Source of the DNA: Lachnospiraceae bacterium
GTDB lineage: Bacteria > Bacillota > Clostridia > Lachnospirales > Lachnospiraceae
Reading direction: 5' to 3'
Assembly (NCBI GenBank): GCA_022845895.1
Contig: AP025573.1
Span: 2,762,501 to 2,826,500 of the forward strand
Length of the DNA: 64,000 bases
Within the stretch, counting starts at the first letter, position 1. Each line of letters opens with the position of its first letter. The notes under the pieces were generated by a model, which saw only the letters and a program-made list of their open reading frames with translations, was not told where the DNA came from and did not search any database. Of the stretch, positions 24,847-34,855 are shown in pieces. A program made the translations under genes and the position numbers.

Positions 24847-25800
24847 TTACAATACTGTACATCTCCCACACTGTGCCCCCGTATCCAGGCTCCCTTCCGG
24901 GAGAGGCGCTAACACGCCATTGATATCCATATAGATATGTCCGTCGCAACGGGCACTTTCCTGACCGCACACGATGCGTATACGTAAGCCGGCCGGAAGA
25001 AAGCGCTTGAGAATGCGTGAGAGCTTTTCGCTCCTGACTGGGTCGGACTGCTGTTCGAACGCAAGGAAGAGTTCCTCTTTTGCCACGTCCATGACGTTCG
25101 GTCCGGCTTCCATAAAGATATCGCACAGCCGCAGGACAGCGGCTTTCGTACCCTTTCTCCGGTTCAGCCAATACAGGTTCAAAAGCAGCGTCCTCTCTTC
25201 CTTTTCCGTCAGTCCCAGACGGACACCGCCAAACCCCATCCACCTTGTGTACAGCCGGACAAGTTCCCGGTCCGCACTCTCTGCGTCAAGCAGACTGGCG
25301 CTCTCATCAATCTTCCTCTGCATGTCCCGGTATAAGGTGGACAGTACACAGAGATAGCGCTCTAAGAAGCCGCCCGGTTCCCGGTATACTTCCGGAAACA
25401 TCTGCATAAATTCATCTCCCGGATTCTCGATGAAAATCTCATCAAATACTGCTTTCCCCGGACCCGCTGCTTCAATATATATCCAGAGATAACGTCCTCT
25501 CATACCGTTTAACAGGACGTTCTCGCTGTTTGTTCCGGCTTTTCTGCCGTATGTATGGAATATCCCTGCTTTTTTATTCGAATCTGCACCAGCGCTGTCT
25601 GGCAGCTGTTCCGGCAATTCCTTATCATTGCCGGACAGCGTATAGATATGGCACAGGCCATGTTCCGGCAGACGCATCCGGATATGGAGCCTCCCCCACA
25701 TCGTGTCCTTCTCCATACTGTCTGCAGGCGGAAGAAAGACGCGTCCTGTCCCCGCTCCTGGCTTTACCGAAAATATCCCGTCAACTGTATACCTTTTCAT
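24847..25800 (-). CDS. Baseplate tail-protein-I-like wedge protein
   Basis: A 317-aa protein. After a beta-rich N-terminal ~130 residues it shows the TIGR02242/gpI-type helical segment: MFPEVYREPGGFLERYLCVL ... MQRKIDESASLLDAE ... YTRWMGFGG. This domain joins the baseplate wedges in contractile tails. The C-terminus has a Cys-containing tail (GAQCGRC). It directly follows the second baseplate-J gene. Confidence 0.82.
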   Translation of the reverse strand: MKRYTVDGIFSVKPGAGTGRVFLPPADSMEKDTMWGRLHIRMRLPEHGLCHIYTLSGNDKELPEQLPDSAGADSNKKAGIFHTYGRKAGTNSENVLLNGMRGRYLWIYIEAAGPGKAVFDEIFIENPGDEFMQMFPEVYREPGGFLERYLCVLSTLYRDMQRKIDESASLLDAESADRELVRLYTRWMGFGGVRLGLTEKEERTLLLNLYWLNRRKGTKAAVLRLCDIFMEAGPNVMDVAKEELFLAFEQQSDPVRSEKLSRILKRFLPAGLRIRIVCGQESARCDGHIYMDINGVLAPLPEGSLDTGAQCGRCTVL

Positions 25801-25808
25801 AAGCGCAG

Positions 25809-27884
25809 CTACTCCTCACGTATTACGATATCCCCTGGATAGCAGGCCGCGTCCGGAGGGATGGGGATGTCTGTACCCGGCCGGATGAATCTGCCCGGAA
25901 CACCGGCAGGAATGGTCTTAAGTTCCAGTATATGGCCTGTCCCCGGGCAGGCGCGTATCCGGCCGGAAAGGCTGTCAAAAGATATGATCTGTCCGATTTC
26001 CCTTTCGTTCCTCCTGTCGTCCAGCTCCTCGGCAATCTCTTGCCTTACCTTCTTGATGTCCCATTTTTCCCTGTCTATCACAGAAACGGTCACATACACG
26101 TCCACCCGTATGTATGTAGGATCCTTAATCGACACCTTAGCCGTCAGTATCTTTCTTTTGTCAAGATACCGCTCTATCTGGCGCCGATACAGAAGGGGCA
26201 GCCGTGGAAAGGCAGCTTCGGTCCCCGCCATGACGGCTACGCATATCTGGTTCCTTTTTTCCTCAAAATAAGCCGACACCTTGCGGATACACAGCCCTGG
26301 CGTCTGTAGTGCCAGCTCTTTATAATCTTTTTCTGTCACAGCCAGGACCGGCTGCATCATATCCTGCAGAAAACGCTTTCTGATATCCTGGAAGGATTCC
26401 TTCGCGCGTCCTTTTCTCCCTCTCACAGGATTGCGTACCCGGACGCCTGCATTCCCTCCGGCAGAGGTCAGTACATTGCCAAAGCGTATATTTCCCGCGT
26501 CCCATACTGACAGCGCATAGTCCGAGAGGAAGATATTGCAGCCTGTATACGGTCCTGCATCATGGATGCAGATCTGGCCGCTGTCTTCCTCGTATGTGTA
26601 GAACACGCCGTCCCTCTTTTCTGTCCCGGGACGGAAGAAGGTACAGCAGGTGCTTCCCTCCGCTTTCGCATACCTCACGCCGATGCAGAGCACTTTCGCA
26701 TCCGCACAGCCACCGGGAGGCAGGTCAAACTTCTGGTTCTCCCATCCCCCCAATACCCCCATCTCCCGGTGCAGCATCATCTCTCTGTTGCAGCAGATGA
26801 CGATAACCGCATTCTCTTCTTCTGCAGGCAGGTATCTGCGTTGCCTGTCCAGAAAGCAGATCTGCAGCCTGCCGTCCTCCATCAAGCGTTTCTCATAATA
26901 TCTGCCTTGTACTTCCTCACTGCCCGGTCCGGCATGCTCTGCATATCTGATATAATCTCCGCATCCTTGTTCCCTTACATACACGAAGAAGAAATTCTCT
27001 TCCGGAAAGACCGGCTGGATCCGGATGTCTTCTCTTCCTCCGAAGCTCATGGAAAAGGACTGGGTATCCCTCTGTATGAGTGAGAACAGGGGGCCATGTA
27101 CTGCCACCAGCTCAGGCGCCCTGTCATATGCCGTCTCAACGATGCGGCAGCAGAGCATATACCCTTTCCTTGCGCCAACCTGTTCCTTCACAAGCCGGTC
27201 GGTGTCTATCCAAAGGATAATCTTCCCGCTCTGCAGGAAACCATGCGTCTCATCCTGACATACGATATCCTCATATCCACAGGAGGTCAGGCAGCTCCAC
27301 CGCATCCTGGCAAAATCCACCGGCTCTTCCTCGGAAAACGGATTCCTTGTTCCAGATGTTTTGACCTCTGCATACAGCTGCACGCCAACTTTCCTTCCAC
27401 AGGGAAGCTCATCAAAAAGAAAATATACCTCGTCACCTGTTAAGGGCTCGCTGCCGAAAGGACGGGCATTCATCGGCACACCTTCCTTCAGCTCCTTTAT
27501 CTCCCGGAATTCGTCCTGCCCCTTCACATATACGCCGAGAAGGCGGCCCTGCATAGCGCGCACCTCCTCCTCTGTCTCAAAACAGACGTTATTCACATAG
27601 AACTTCTGATGTCTCGGAAAGCTGAACGGACCTTTCTGGGCCAGCTCCACAGCCAGCCTTGCATTTTCCGGCTCCAGCGGCACAAATCCCGCCAGCTTCA
27701 GAAGGCTGATCCTGGCGTGCTCCGTCACCTGTGCGGCGGATTCTCTTTGTACGAGATGAAGCGCAGACAGGTTCTCCAATATCGTCATGCCCGGATCAGA
27801 CGGATTCCTGTTCGTCCACTCTTGCGAATAGATACCGGCCAGAGATGCCGCCTCTTCCATCAGTTTTTCTAGTTCTTCCATCAT
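25809..27884 (-). CDS. Baseplate J-like wedge protein 2 (Afp12-like)
   Basis: A 691-aa baseplate wedge protein. The N-terminus (QEWTNRNPSDPGMTILENLS) and the C-terminal block (LTAKVSIKDPTYIRVDVYVTVSV, then RRQIERYLDKRKI) match the putative baseplate assembly proteins of eCIS and related tails. It pairs with the larger baseplate-J protein encoded upstream; both wedge proteins are normal for the family. The ATG overlaps the stop of that gene in an ATGATG junction. Confidence 0.87.
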   Translation of the reverse strand: MMEELEKLMEEAASLAGIYSQEWTNRNPSDPGMTILENLSALHLVQRESAAQVTEHARISLLKLAGFVPLEPENARLAVELAQKGPFSFPRHQKFYVNNVCFETEEEVRAMQGRLLGVYVKGQDEFREIKELKEGVPMNARPFGSEPLTGDEVYFLFDELPCGRKVGVQLYAEVKTSGTRNPFSEEEPVDFARMRWSCLTSCGYEDIVCQDETHGFLQSGKIILWIDTDRLVKEQVGARKGYMLCCRIVETAYDRAPELVAVHGPLFSLIQRDTQSFSMSFGGREDIRIQPVFPEENFFFVYVREQGCGDYIRYAEHAGPGSEEVQGRYYEKRLMEDGRLQICFLDRQRRYLPAEEENAVIVICCNREMMLHREMGVLGGWENQKFDLPPGGCADAKVLCIGVRYAKAEGSTCCTFFRPGTEKRDGVFYTYEEDSGQICIHDAGPYTGCNIFLSDYALSVWDAGNIRFGNVLTSAGGNAGVRVRNPVRGRKGRAKESFQDIRKRFLQDMMQPVLAVTEKDYKELALQTPGLCIRKVSAYFEEKRNQICVAVMAGTEAAFPRLPLLYRRQIERYLDKRKILTAKVSIKDPTYIRVDVYVTVSVIDREKWDIKKVRQEIAEELDDRRNEREIGQIISFDSLSGRIRACPGTGHILELKTIPAGVPGRFIRPGTDIPIPPDAACYPGDIVIREE

Positions 27885-30664
27885 ACATGCACCTCATGTG
27901 TCCCGTTCGTGCACACCATGAACGGGGTCCGGGAAAGTCTTCCAAGCTCCATTGTATGCCCGCCGTGTTCATCCACATAGCTTACAGTGATATTGGCATG
28001 TTCAATCTTTGTTATGGGGGAAAAAGACCGCACCGCCATTAGTATCTGAGATTCCTTCGGCACATAACCCGCCCGTGGTTCCGTACGCCCCCTTCTCCTG
28101 ACCGGCCCAAAGAGGCCGTACAGTCCTTCCAGTATACGGCTGCGTTCTTCCAGTGCACGTTTCCATTCCTCCACGGTAACCCACAGCTCTACAGACACAT
28201 TTACGAATATAGGCTCCCGGACCAGCAGATCCTTCTTCTTCACTGACGCCGGTGCCATCTGCAGCAGATATGCCGTAAGCTCGTCTTTCATCTGCCGGAA
28301 AGAATGTGGCCCGGCCTCATAGTCCTGCATGAGCACTGCAAGGATAATCTGCCGCCCTTTCACCTCGCACCATGCATTTGCAATCGTACCGGAGAATGCC
28401 TTGGCAGCGTTGACGTAATCCTGTTCTGATACAAGCCTCCCCCCTGTTCCAAGCATCATACGGCCCCGCCGCTTCACACTGTCTTCTGCCTCCAGATTGC
28501 TGCCACCGGATGCCGCCAGGGGATTGTAGATACGCTCCACATTGGGCAATGAGAAAGCGGCGTATTGTATGGCATTCTCCGGAACATTTCCTTCTGCTCC
28601 GTCACAACTTACGATTTCCATCATAAATGCGGCTCCGCCGGCATTCCACGGAATCCTGGCGGTGCGCCCATCTCCAAATCTAACTTCCTGTCCGGCTCTG
28701 TCTACCACATAATGTCTGCCTTTTGCATCGGAAATGTCAAAAGAGGGAATCTCCTTATAACGGACGGTTCTCTCCCCTTCTCTTGCCCATATGTTTACAT
28801 CAAGCAGCTGTGCTGCCGGTGCGGAAAAGGACATGCCAGGAACTGCCCGTTCTGTATATTGGGCCCTCACAGGGCCGTGCTCTACGTTCCAGACCTCCGC
28901 CCCATTGATATAGATATGCTCTGCCACAGGATACGCCACTTCTTCTGCAGCCGTTTTCCTTGCCGTAAACCGTATCCAGTATCTCTTCTCACCTTCCACA
29001 TCCATGGGAGACATGTTGGCCGGAGGTACAAAAAGGATGGTTCCGGAGTTCTTCAGCTCCTCTGTATTGTTCAATACCTTAAGGGGCTGGAATCCTTTAG
29101 GGGAGGAGTATTCTATGACTGTCTGGACGCCGCTGGAATTGATGTTCTTCTTTATGACAAAATAGAGGCTGACAGGACCTCCTGCCGGCTTCTTGTCGAA
29201 GCCAAGCAGCATGCTCTCTCCTCTGTATGGGAACCTAAGGAAAGCAGGCACCGGTTTCTTCCTCTTGATATAACCGGTCAGGTCCGTCTCCATATTTCCC
29301 TGTCTTCTTACCGTCTGTTCCGGGCCAAGCTGTGTCTCTTGCTGAGAATACGCCACCTCTATGTTCGTGAGATATGGGTAATGATGTCTTGCGGGACGGT
29401 GATAGCAGTAGTCTGCCTTGACAATCTGTAGGCGGATAAGATGCCCTCTGTATCCTTCCTGCTCCATTTCTTCCCAGTCGTCCGGACAGAGGAACGATAT
29501 GCTCCTCTTCCCTTCGCCACCGTGCTGTGAAAACATATGGGACAGGCATTCCTGAACCGGAAGCCTGCGGAACCCCTGCCCGTTATAGTAGGACAGTGAC
29601 ACTTCCTGTATGTATACTTCTGCCGCCCGCTCTCCTTCCAGTGCGTTCGGCCTGCGCTTGATCAGCTTCAGCTCCTCTTCTATCGGCACAGCGTCCCTCA
29701 CTTCGCGCGATTTAAATATAAGCCCGAAGTCCACTGTAATCTCTGTCCCTTCCCGGATAAGGCTGCTGTCGAAGCCAATATAGCATTCTTTGTACAAGCT
29801 GATCTCTTCTCCAAATACCGCCGCCGTATTCCCTGCAATCTCCTGTGCACCGTCATACAGATACGACGGCGGTGCCGACTTCCTGCCCGCAATAAAGCAT
29901 ATGGCCGGAAGACAGAGGTCATCGTCCGGTACACCTTTGCGCTCAATCACAAGCGTATCGCTGTCCGCGCCCTGGCCTATTACGATATATTCTCCCTGCC
30001 TTACTTTCTTCGTTATCGGAACCCTCTCTTCCCCCGCAAGAAGCGAAAAGGCATACCGGCTGTCATCCATGAGCCTCTCTGCCACATCCGCGCTTCCAAA
30101 TCCGATGGATAATTCAGACACCTCTCCCCGGAACAGCCACGGATGTCTGATATATAGTTCATTCTTATATGGAATGAACGGTACAAAGCGAAAGAGAGAA
30201 ATCGGGCAGGCAAGCTCCCCTCCATCCTTACAGAGGGGAATGACCGTCCTGTCTTTTTCTGATATGGCAAAGGCCGCCGTTATCCTGGCATCGGTCAGGT
30301 ACACGTCATGAGCCGATTCGAACACGACCGGCGTGTCACGCTCCGGAAGCTCCGCATAAAAGCGGCTCCCTTCCTTGACGAATATCCCTTCCTGCATTCC
30401 CGTGGATGGCTCCATCACGATGACTGCCCTTGCAGGTTCCGGTTTTCGCGGTGTAATCCCAAGCAGCCGCACAAGCTCGTCTTCATATCTGTCCGGAAGC
30501 GTATTATATGTTCGTATTACATCTTCCAGCTGCTTTGCAAATATATACGCCAGTACGGAACCGGTGTCGGGCCTTTCAAGCGAAAAATTCCACTCCGGCG
30601 TATAGGAGCCGGCCAGCGTCTTTATCTCCGAACAGATGTCTTCTATTGTTCTCTTATCAAGCAT
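27881..30664 (-). CDS. Baseplate J-like wedge protein 1 (Afp11-like)
   Basis: A 927-aa baseplate wedge protein. It starts MLDKRTIEDICSEIKTLAGS with AGGAGG 6 nt before the ATG at 30,664; a longer frame to 30,772 would overlap the gp25 gene and has no such site. It contains PEWNFSLERPDTGSVLAYIFA near the N-terminus and the gpJ-type SEQDYVNAAKAFSGTIANAW plus KDLLVREPIFVNVSVELWV near the C-terminus. It forms the inner wedge of the baseplate. Confidence 0.9.
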   Translation of the reverse strand: MLDKRTIEDICSEIKTLAGSYTPEWNFSLERPDTGSVLAYIFAKQLEDVIRTYNTLPDRYEDELVRLLGITPRKPEPARAVIVMEPSTGMQEGIFVKEGSRFYAELPERDTPVVFESAHDVYLTDARITAAFAISEKDRTVIPLCKDGGELACPISLFRFVPFIPYKNELYIRHPWLFRGEVSELSIGFGSADVAERLMDDSRYAFSLLAGEERVPITKKVRQGEYIVIGQGADSDTLVIERKGVPDDDLCLPAICFIAGRKSAPPSYLYDGAQEIAGNTAAVFGEEISLYKECYIGFDSSLIREGTEITVDFGLIFKSREVRDAVPIEEELKLIKRRPNALEGERAAEVYIQEVSLSYYNGQGFRRLPVQECLSHMFSQHGGEGKRSISFLCPDDWEEMEQEGYRGHLIRLQIVKADYCYHRPARHHYPYLTNIEVAYSQQETQLGPEQTVRRQGNMETDLTGYIKRKKPVPAFLRFPYRGESMLLGFDKKPAGGPVSLYFVIKKNINSSGVQTVIEYSSPKGFQPLKVLNNTEELKNSGTILFVPPANMSPMDVEGEKRYWIRFTARKTAAEEVAYPVAEHIYINGAEVWNVEHGPVRAQYTERAVPGMSFSAPAAQLLDVNIWAREGERTVRYKEIPSFDISDAKGRHYVVDRAGQEVRFGDGRTARIPWNAGGAAFMMEIVSCDGAEGNVPENAIQYAAFSLPNVERIYNPLAASGGSNLEAEDSVKRRGRMMLGTGGRLVSEQDYVNAAKAFSGTIANAWCEVKGRQIILAVLMQDYEAGPHSFRQMKDELTAYLLQMAPASVKKKDLLVREPIFVNVSVELWVTVEEWKRALEERSRILEGLYGLFGPVRRRGRTEPRAGYVPKESQILMAVRSFSPITKIEHANITVSYVDEHGGHTMELGRLSRTPFMVCTNGTHEVHV

Positions 30665-30674
30665 TGCCGTCCTC

Positions 30675-31064
30675 CTATGCCGTTTCCACCGGAATCGTAA
30701 GTCTGTCGTCCTTTCCTGTCCGGGCCACGGTATAACGGACATGGATGTACATGCAGGCTTCCTGGGCCTCAAACTTCGCCTCTACATCCACCTCTGATAT
30801 ACGCGGCTCCTGTGTCAATATCGTCTCTTTTACCTGCCGTTCCAGCACATGCAGCGTGGTCGGATTCGTATCTGTAAAAGGATAAGTCAGTATTCTGCTG
30901 CCAAATTCCGGCCTTGCCGGACGTTCCCCTTTCTGCGTCATCAGAATCAGATAGACCGAGTCTCTGATACTTTCGTTTTCATCTGCCAATACGAAACGTC
31001 CGGTCGTCCGGTCTATCTGGGGAGGGAACTTCATACCGCACCCAAGTCTCTCTCTTTCCTCCAT
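30675..31064 (-). CDS. GPW/gp25 family baseplate protein
   Basis: A 129-aa protein with the gp25 lysozyme-like wedge signature: SVYLILMTQKGERPARPEFGSRILTYPF, including the conserved EFGS segment. gp25 links the baseplate to the first sheath ring and triggers contraction. GAGGAGG lies before the ATG. The gene is 10 nt upstream of the baseplate-J gene. Confidence 0.95.
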   Translation of the reverse strand: MEERERLGCGMKFPPQIDRTTGRFVLADENESIRDSVYLILMTQKGERPARPEFGSRILTYPFTDTNPTTLHVLERQVKETILTQEPRISEVDVEAKFEAQEACMYIHVRYTVARTGKDDRLTIPVETA

Positions 31065-31114
31065 CTTCTGCCTCCTCTTTTTAAGTCCTCACTGCCGCTT
31101 TGCCTCCTGCCGGC

Positions 31115-31867
31115 TTAGCCAAGATTTATGACGCTGCCCTTAACCGCGGCCATGCCATTGCTCTCGAGCTTCAGCGAAGTGGATGCCTCTACCGTCATGT
31201 TCTGGCCGGAAAGCGCCGCCTTCCCGTCCGTCTCGTACCGCATGGAATCGCTGGCATGGATATTCACTTGCTTCGCTTCTATCGAGACCTTTCCGCTGTT
31301 TCCGTTCAGAGTTACCGTAATCGTGTCTCCCACCTTGATCGTCAGCTTCTCCTCCGCCTTTATGACAATCTGCTTCTTCCCGTTGTCCAGTGAGATGCTC
31401 TGCCCCTTGCCGGCCGTACATATCTGTATGCTGTCTTTCTCTCCGTCACTGTCCTTTGCATCCAGCATGGCAATCTCGTTGCCATGCCGCGATACGATTC
31501 TCTTTACCTCGTTCTGCTCTTTTGCCGACTGGCTGATAAACTTATCATTGTTCCTCGGCACGGAACCGACGATAAAGGGGCGTTCGATGTTGCCATGTTC
31601 AAAGGCAAGCAGCACCTGGTCGCCGGCTTCCGGCTGGAAGTACTGTCCCCACTCCCTTCCGCTGTACATGTGGGCTACCTTTGCCCAGCGGTAGATGGAA
31701 TTCTCCTCGTCCCGAACAGGTATCTGCACCTGTACCATGCCGGGAAGCTCCTTTTTATAGTTTTCAACTACAACCGCCAGGATGACGCCGTAGATTCGCT
31801 CTCCGCCGTTCTCTGTCGTCTTTATCTGCCGGCCGCTTATCTCTTCCACTTCATCATACAGTGACAT
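31115..31867 (-). CDS. Central spike protein (gp5/VgrG OB-fold and beta-helix)
   Basis: A 250-aa protein. It starts MSLYDEVEEISGRQIKTTEN with GGAGG 8 nt before the ATG at 31,867; the open frame upstream overlaps the gpD gene and is not used. The OB-fold core reads GMVQVQIPVRDEENSIYRWAKVA and PEAGDQVLLAFEHGNIERPFIVGS, as in gp5/VgrG. The C-terminal ~80 residues are repeated beta-strands (KLTIKVGDTITVTLNGNSG...) of the triple beta-helix spike. Confidence 0.93.
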   Translation of the reverse strand: MSLYDEVEEISGRQIKTTENGGERIYGVILAVVVENYKKELPGMVQVQIPVRDEENSIYRWAKVAHMYSGREWGQYFQPEAGDQVLLAFEHGNIERPFIVGSVPRNNDKFISQSAKEQNEVKRIVSRHGNEIAMLDAKDSDGEKDSIQICTAGKGQSISLDNGKKQIVIKAEEKLTIKVGDTITVTLNGNSGKVSIEAKQVNIHASDSMRYETDGKAALSGQNMTVEASTSLKLESNGMAAVKGSVINLG

Positions 31868-31881
31868 CTCTTCATCCTCCG

Positions 31882-33012
31882 TCAGCCTTTGATCTTGTCT
31901 GCTCTTCCTTTTATCCGGCACCGGTAGCCTTCCGAACGGTCCATGCTGTGCTGCACTTCCTCCACATAGAAGCAGTTGTCCGCCGGGCTTCCCAGACCCC
32001 CGATTTCCATGAACTGTCCCGGCAGCAGTTCTGGTATCCCTACGCATTCGCAATCCAGCGTCGCGAACCTGTATGCAGCTCTTCCCGCCAGATACGCAAG
32101 CCGTTCCGATGCCTCTTCTCTCGATCGGATGGTGCTGTCTATATAGACCTTCTCCGACTGTTTGACCAGCTTGCCGGCATAATGGCCGAGCGACAGCTTA
32201 TTATCCATCGTCTTCTTAGCCTTTACAAGTTCCCCTTTGCCGTCTTCCATGCAGCGTATTTCGGCCTTCCCCGCGAGTCCGCCCAGATCATATGAAATCT
32301 GGTACCTGGTCATGCCTTCCTCCGGGCCGAGCCTGTAATGCACCTTATCATCGGACCATGCCTTCCGGAAATGAACCGTGCCAAGCGTCGTAAAGAATTC
32401 AAACCCACACCGTTTTGCCCACCTGACGGTGAACTCATAATCGCTTTCCGTTACCATTTCCATCGACACAAGGTTCTTGTCGGCATTCCCCCTTGTCTTG
32501 TCCGGCGTAGCTTCTATGGCAAGCTTTTTAATGATCTCCCTCGCCGTCATCTCCTGATAGGCCGGCTTGTCAAACAATTCCCGCACCGCATCGCTTACAT
32601 ATCTCGCCTTCAGCTGTCTTGCGTGAGAATTCGCCATCATGATGCCTTTTACATCTACCGCGGTCACCTTCACGTAGGAATCTCCGTCCTCATTCAGAAA
32701 CTCCGTACGGGAGATAAAGCCGCGGAATACTTCTTTTGTACCGGAGCTGTATCCCATCCTGACAAGGACATAAGAACCGAGCAGTATATATGGCTTCAGC
32801 TCCTTCATTCTATATTCGCCTGTCTTCCTGTCCACACAGCCGCTTATCAGATATTCTGCTTTGGACGCTTCATATCCGCTGCTCAGTTCTACATATACTC
32901 TCTCAATCAGCATTCCTGCACTCCTGCCGTCAAAGGCTCTTCCTTCTACTTCTACTTCGGCCTTCGGCAGTTGAAAGCCTCCATATGTCTCCTTCAGGCT
33001 GCTATAATTCAC
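31882..33012 (-). CDS. Spike hub protein (phage late control gpD/gp27-like)
   Basis: A 376-aa hub protein of the gpD/gp27 type: an N-terminal beta barrel (RVYVELSSGYEASKAEYLI), the YVLVRMGYSSGTKEVFRGFI block and a C-terminal PGQFMEIGGLGSPADNCFYVEEVQHSMDR. It connects the tube to the spike. The GTG start at 33,012 follows AAAGGGGTGG and overlaps the upstream gene by 11 nt. Confidence 0.9.
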   Translation of the reverse strand: MNYSSLKETYGGFQLPKAEVEVEGRAFDGRSAGMLIERVYVELSSGYEASKAEYLISGCVDRKTGEYRMKELKPYILLGSYVLVRMGYSSGTKEVFRGFISRTEFLNEDGDSYVKVTAVDVKGIMMANSHARQLKARYVSDAVRELFDKPAYQEMTAREIIKKLAIEATPDKTRGNADKNLVSMEMVTESDYEFTVRWAKRCGFEFFTTLGTVHFRKAWSDDKVHYRLGPEEGMTRYQISYDLGGLAGKAEIRCMEDGKGELVKAKKTMDNKLSLGHYAGKLVKQSEKVYIDSTIRSREEASERLAYLAGRAAYRFATLDCECVGIPELLPGQFMEIGGLGSPADNCFYVEEVQHSMDRSEGYRCRIKGRADKIKG

Positions 33013-33442
33013 TGTTTACCACCCCTTTGAAATCATGCTGGACGATTTCCATGTGTACCTTCCCACGGACCGGCCTTCCTTCGCTGCTGAACATATCGAA
33101 AGAAGCATTCATCCGTTCTGCTTCTCCTTCAAAATCAACATCTCCCCAGCTGAAGATAATCTTCCTTGAACTTTCCTGAAACAGCATGCCGAGAAAGCCC
33201 TGGATTGTCTTTCTCACGTCACGGCCGCCCGCATCATCGATGACCAGGTCAAAAGACAGGGTGAGCTCTCCGCTGTCCGTATTCTGGTCTACCTGATTGT
33301 TCATCCTGTGGGTCTGAGGGTTCTCATAGGACACTGCCCCTGCCGATACCGACAGGTTCAGCGTAGATGGGTTATACTGCACCTCAATCGGATACAGATC
33401 TCCTGTCTCTCCGGGCACGGTCAATACTGCTTTTTTTAACAT
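33002..33442 (-). CDS. CIS tube-initiator/adaptor protein, copy 1 (Afp7-like)
   Basis: A 146-aa protein from the ATG at 33,442 (MLKKAVLTVPGETGDLYPIE). It has the CIS_tube signature VQYNPSTLNLS at the start and WGDVDFEGEAERMNASFDMFSSEGRPVRGKVHME at the end. The C-terminal LysM seen in Afp7/PVC7 is absent. It is a short paralogue of the gene just upstream. The family sits between the tube and the hub. Confidence 0.85.
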   Translation of the reverse strand: MLKKAVLTVPGETGDLYPIEVQYNPSTLNLSVSAGAVSYENPQTHRMNNQVDQNTDSGELTLSFDLVIDDAGGRDVRKTIQGFLGMLFQESSRKIIFSWGDVDFEGEAERMNASFDMFSSEGRPVRGKVHMEIVQHDFKGVVNSEL

Positions 33443-33446
33443 CAGC

Positions 33447-33908
33447 CTATCCTTTGATTGAAAATAAGTCTCTATAGTCTCTGTACCATTCCTGGGAAAC
33501 CATGCTTTTGTTCCTGCTGCCGATGGCGAGGTCAATCCTGGCACGTACCGGCTTCCCATCCTCAGCGAACATCTCGTAGACGGCGGACATCTGCTCCAGA
33601 AGGCCGTCGAAACACAGCTCGTCCCACTGGAAGACGACCCGCCTCTTTAGCGGGTCTCTTGCAGCTTCCAGAAACCGCTCTGTCTCCTCCTGTACGCTTC
33701 CCATCTCCAGGCTCTTGTCAAATATGAGCTTCATCTTCAGCCGGACCTTCATGCCCCGGATGCCCGGTTCCCGCCTTTCTTCCTTCCCCTGCCCTGCCTC
33801 GAAGTAAAGCTGTGCCGGGTTAAAAGGTACCTGGAACATCGTGCCGTCTCCGCTGTCCGCCACGTTATCCATGAATTGTATGCAGGCCTTTTCGATCAAT
33901 TCCGGCAC
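33447..33908 (-). CDS. CIS tube-initiator/adaptor protein, copy 2 (Afp7-like)
   Basis: A 153-aa protein with the same plan as its downstream neighbour: VPFNPAQLYFEAGQG, then a VVFQWDELCFDGLLEQMSAVYEMFAEDGKPVRARIDL tail that parallels the neighbour's WGDVDFEG...VRGKVHM. This makes the two genes tandem paralogues. It lacks LysM. The pair probably form adjacent adaptor rings at the tube base. Confidence 0.82.
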   Translation of the reverse strand: MPELIEKACIQFMDNVADSGDGTMFQVPFNPAQLYFEAGQGKEERREPGIRGMKVRLKMKLIFDKSLEMGSVQEETERFLEAARDPLKRRVVFQWDELCFDGLLEQMSAVYEMFAEDGKPVRARIDLAIGSRNKSMVSQEWYRDYRDLFSIKG

Positions 33909-33917
33909 CTCCTTCTC

Positions 33918-34421
33918 CTATAGTCCCCGCCGCCGTCTTTCATCCTGAAGCTTCTGCTCCAGGCGCCGGTATACCTTCTCCGTCAGCGCCCCCGTCTGCT
34001 CCCGCATCTGTCTGCGTACGATATGATGTACCTCTTCCTGGCTCTCCCGAATAATCTCTTTCTTCATCTCATCCAGCCTGTTTGGACGCCGGCTTCGTTC
34101 GTCCAGTTCTCTCACAAGCTGCGTTGCGTCGGCAGTCTGTTCCATATTCTTATAGACAAGCTCTGCCTTCTTCATCTGCCGTATGAATGTCCTCTGTGCC
34201 AGTTCTTCCTGATAAGTGAGCCCGTTGATCAGCTTCAACGTGATGCGGGGCTGCCCGTCAATCTTCAAGTTCATCTGATGGGAGTATCGTACATCCCCCT
34301 CCCGTATCTGCACGACAGGGCAAAGCCTCTCCATATGGGACAGCTTCTTCGGCCTGTCCGTGCATATGCCACGCTCATAGAGACGTGTAATCCTGCTGTT
34401 GAATTCTTCTGTTCTGCTCAC
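33918..34421 (-). CDS. eCIS-associated charged coiled-coil protein, unknown role
   Basis: A 167-aa protein with a short beta-rich start (YSHQMNLKIDGQPRITLKLINGLTYQEE) and a long Arg/Glu-rich helical C-terminal half (about 80-167) likely to form a coiled coil. No family is recognised. It overlaps both tube-like neighbours (4-nt ATGA overlap upstream), so it is probably a structural part or chaperone for tube assembly. Confidence 0.65.
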   Translation of the reverse strand: MSRTEEFNSRITRLYERGICTDRPKKLSHMERLCPVVQIREGDVRYSHQMNLKIDGQPRITLKLINGLTYQEELAQRTFIRQMKKAELVYKNMEQTADATQLVRELDERSRRPNRLDEMKKEIIRESQEEVHHIVRRQMREQTGALTEKVYRRLEQKLQDERRRRGL

Positions 34422-34855
34422 GGTCCGTCACCTGCTTTCAGCTCCTGATAGCTTATCGTTATCGTCTCCACCAGGATGCCTCCCCTCTCTGCGTCAAGCG
34501 CTCCGTAACTTTTCCGGGTCACGACACAGCCTTTGAAGGTAAGCTTCACAGAAGGGCTCTTATCCTTGTCCGAACATTTCCCGACTTCAAGTACAAGGTC
34601 ATGGTCCAGATGTCCTCCCTCAGGGAAGCAGTCCCTGTATCTGCCCGTCACATAACGTTCAATCTCCAGCGTCGAAGGCTCAGAAGCCGGTTTGGGGCGT
34701 ATATGCACATAGCCGTTCAGACCGCCCTCCTGTATATATTCCTGCGCACACTCCCGGTGGAATCCATGGATGCTCTTACATGGAACCACTTCCCGGTCAA
34801 GCGTCAGCAGAAAGTTCATGTTCATTACCATATCGTTGCTTACCATATCGCTCAT
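34418..34855 (-). CDS. Tail tube protein, second copy (gp19-like)
   Basis: A 145-aa protein related to T4 gp19-type tube proteins: MNMNFLLTLDREVVPCKSI at the start and ILVETITISYQELK at the end, parallel to the main tube protein (MNFLVTFGENL ... IAYEELV-like end). The ATG at 34,855 overlaps the stop of the small gene upstream as ATGA, so this start is chosen over a GTG 12 nt earlier. It may form the first tube ring above the baseplate. Confidence 0.82.
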   Translation of the reverse strand: MSDMVSNDMVMNMNFLLTLDREVVPCKSIHGFHRECAQEYIQEGGLNGYVHIRPKPASEPSTLEIERYVTGRYRDCFPEGGHLDHDLVLEVGKCSDKDKSPSVKLTFKGCVVTRKSYGALDAERGGILVETITISYQELKAGDGP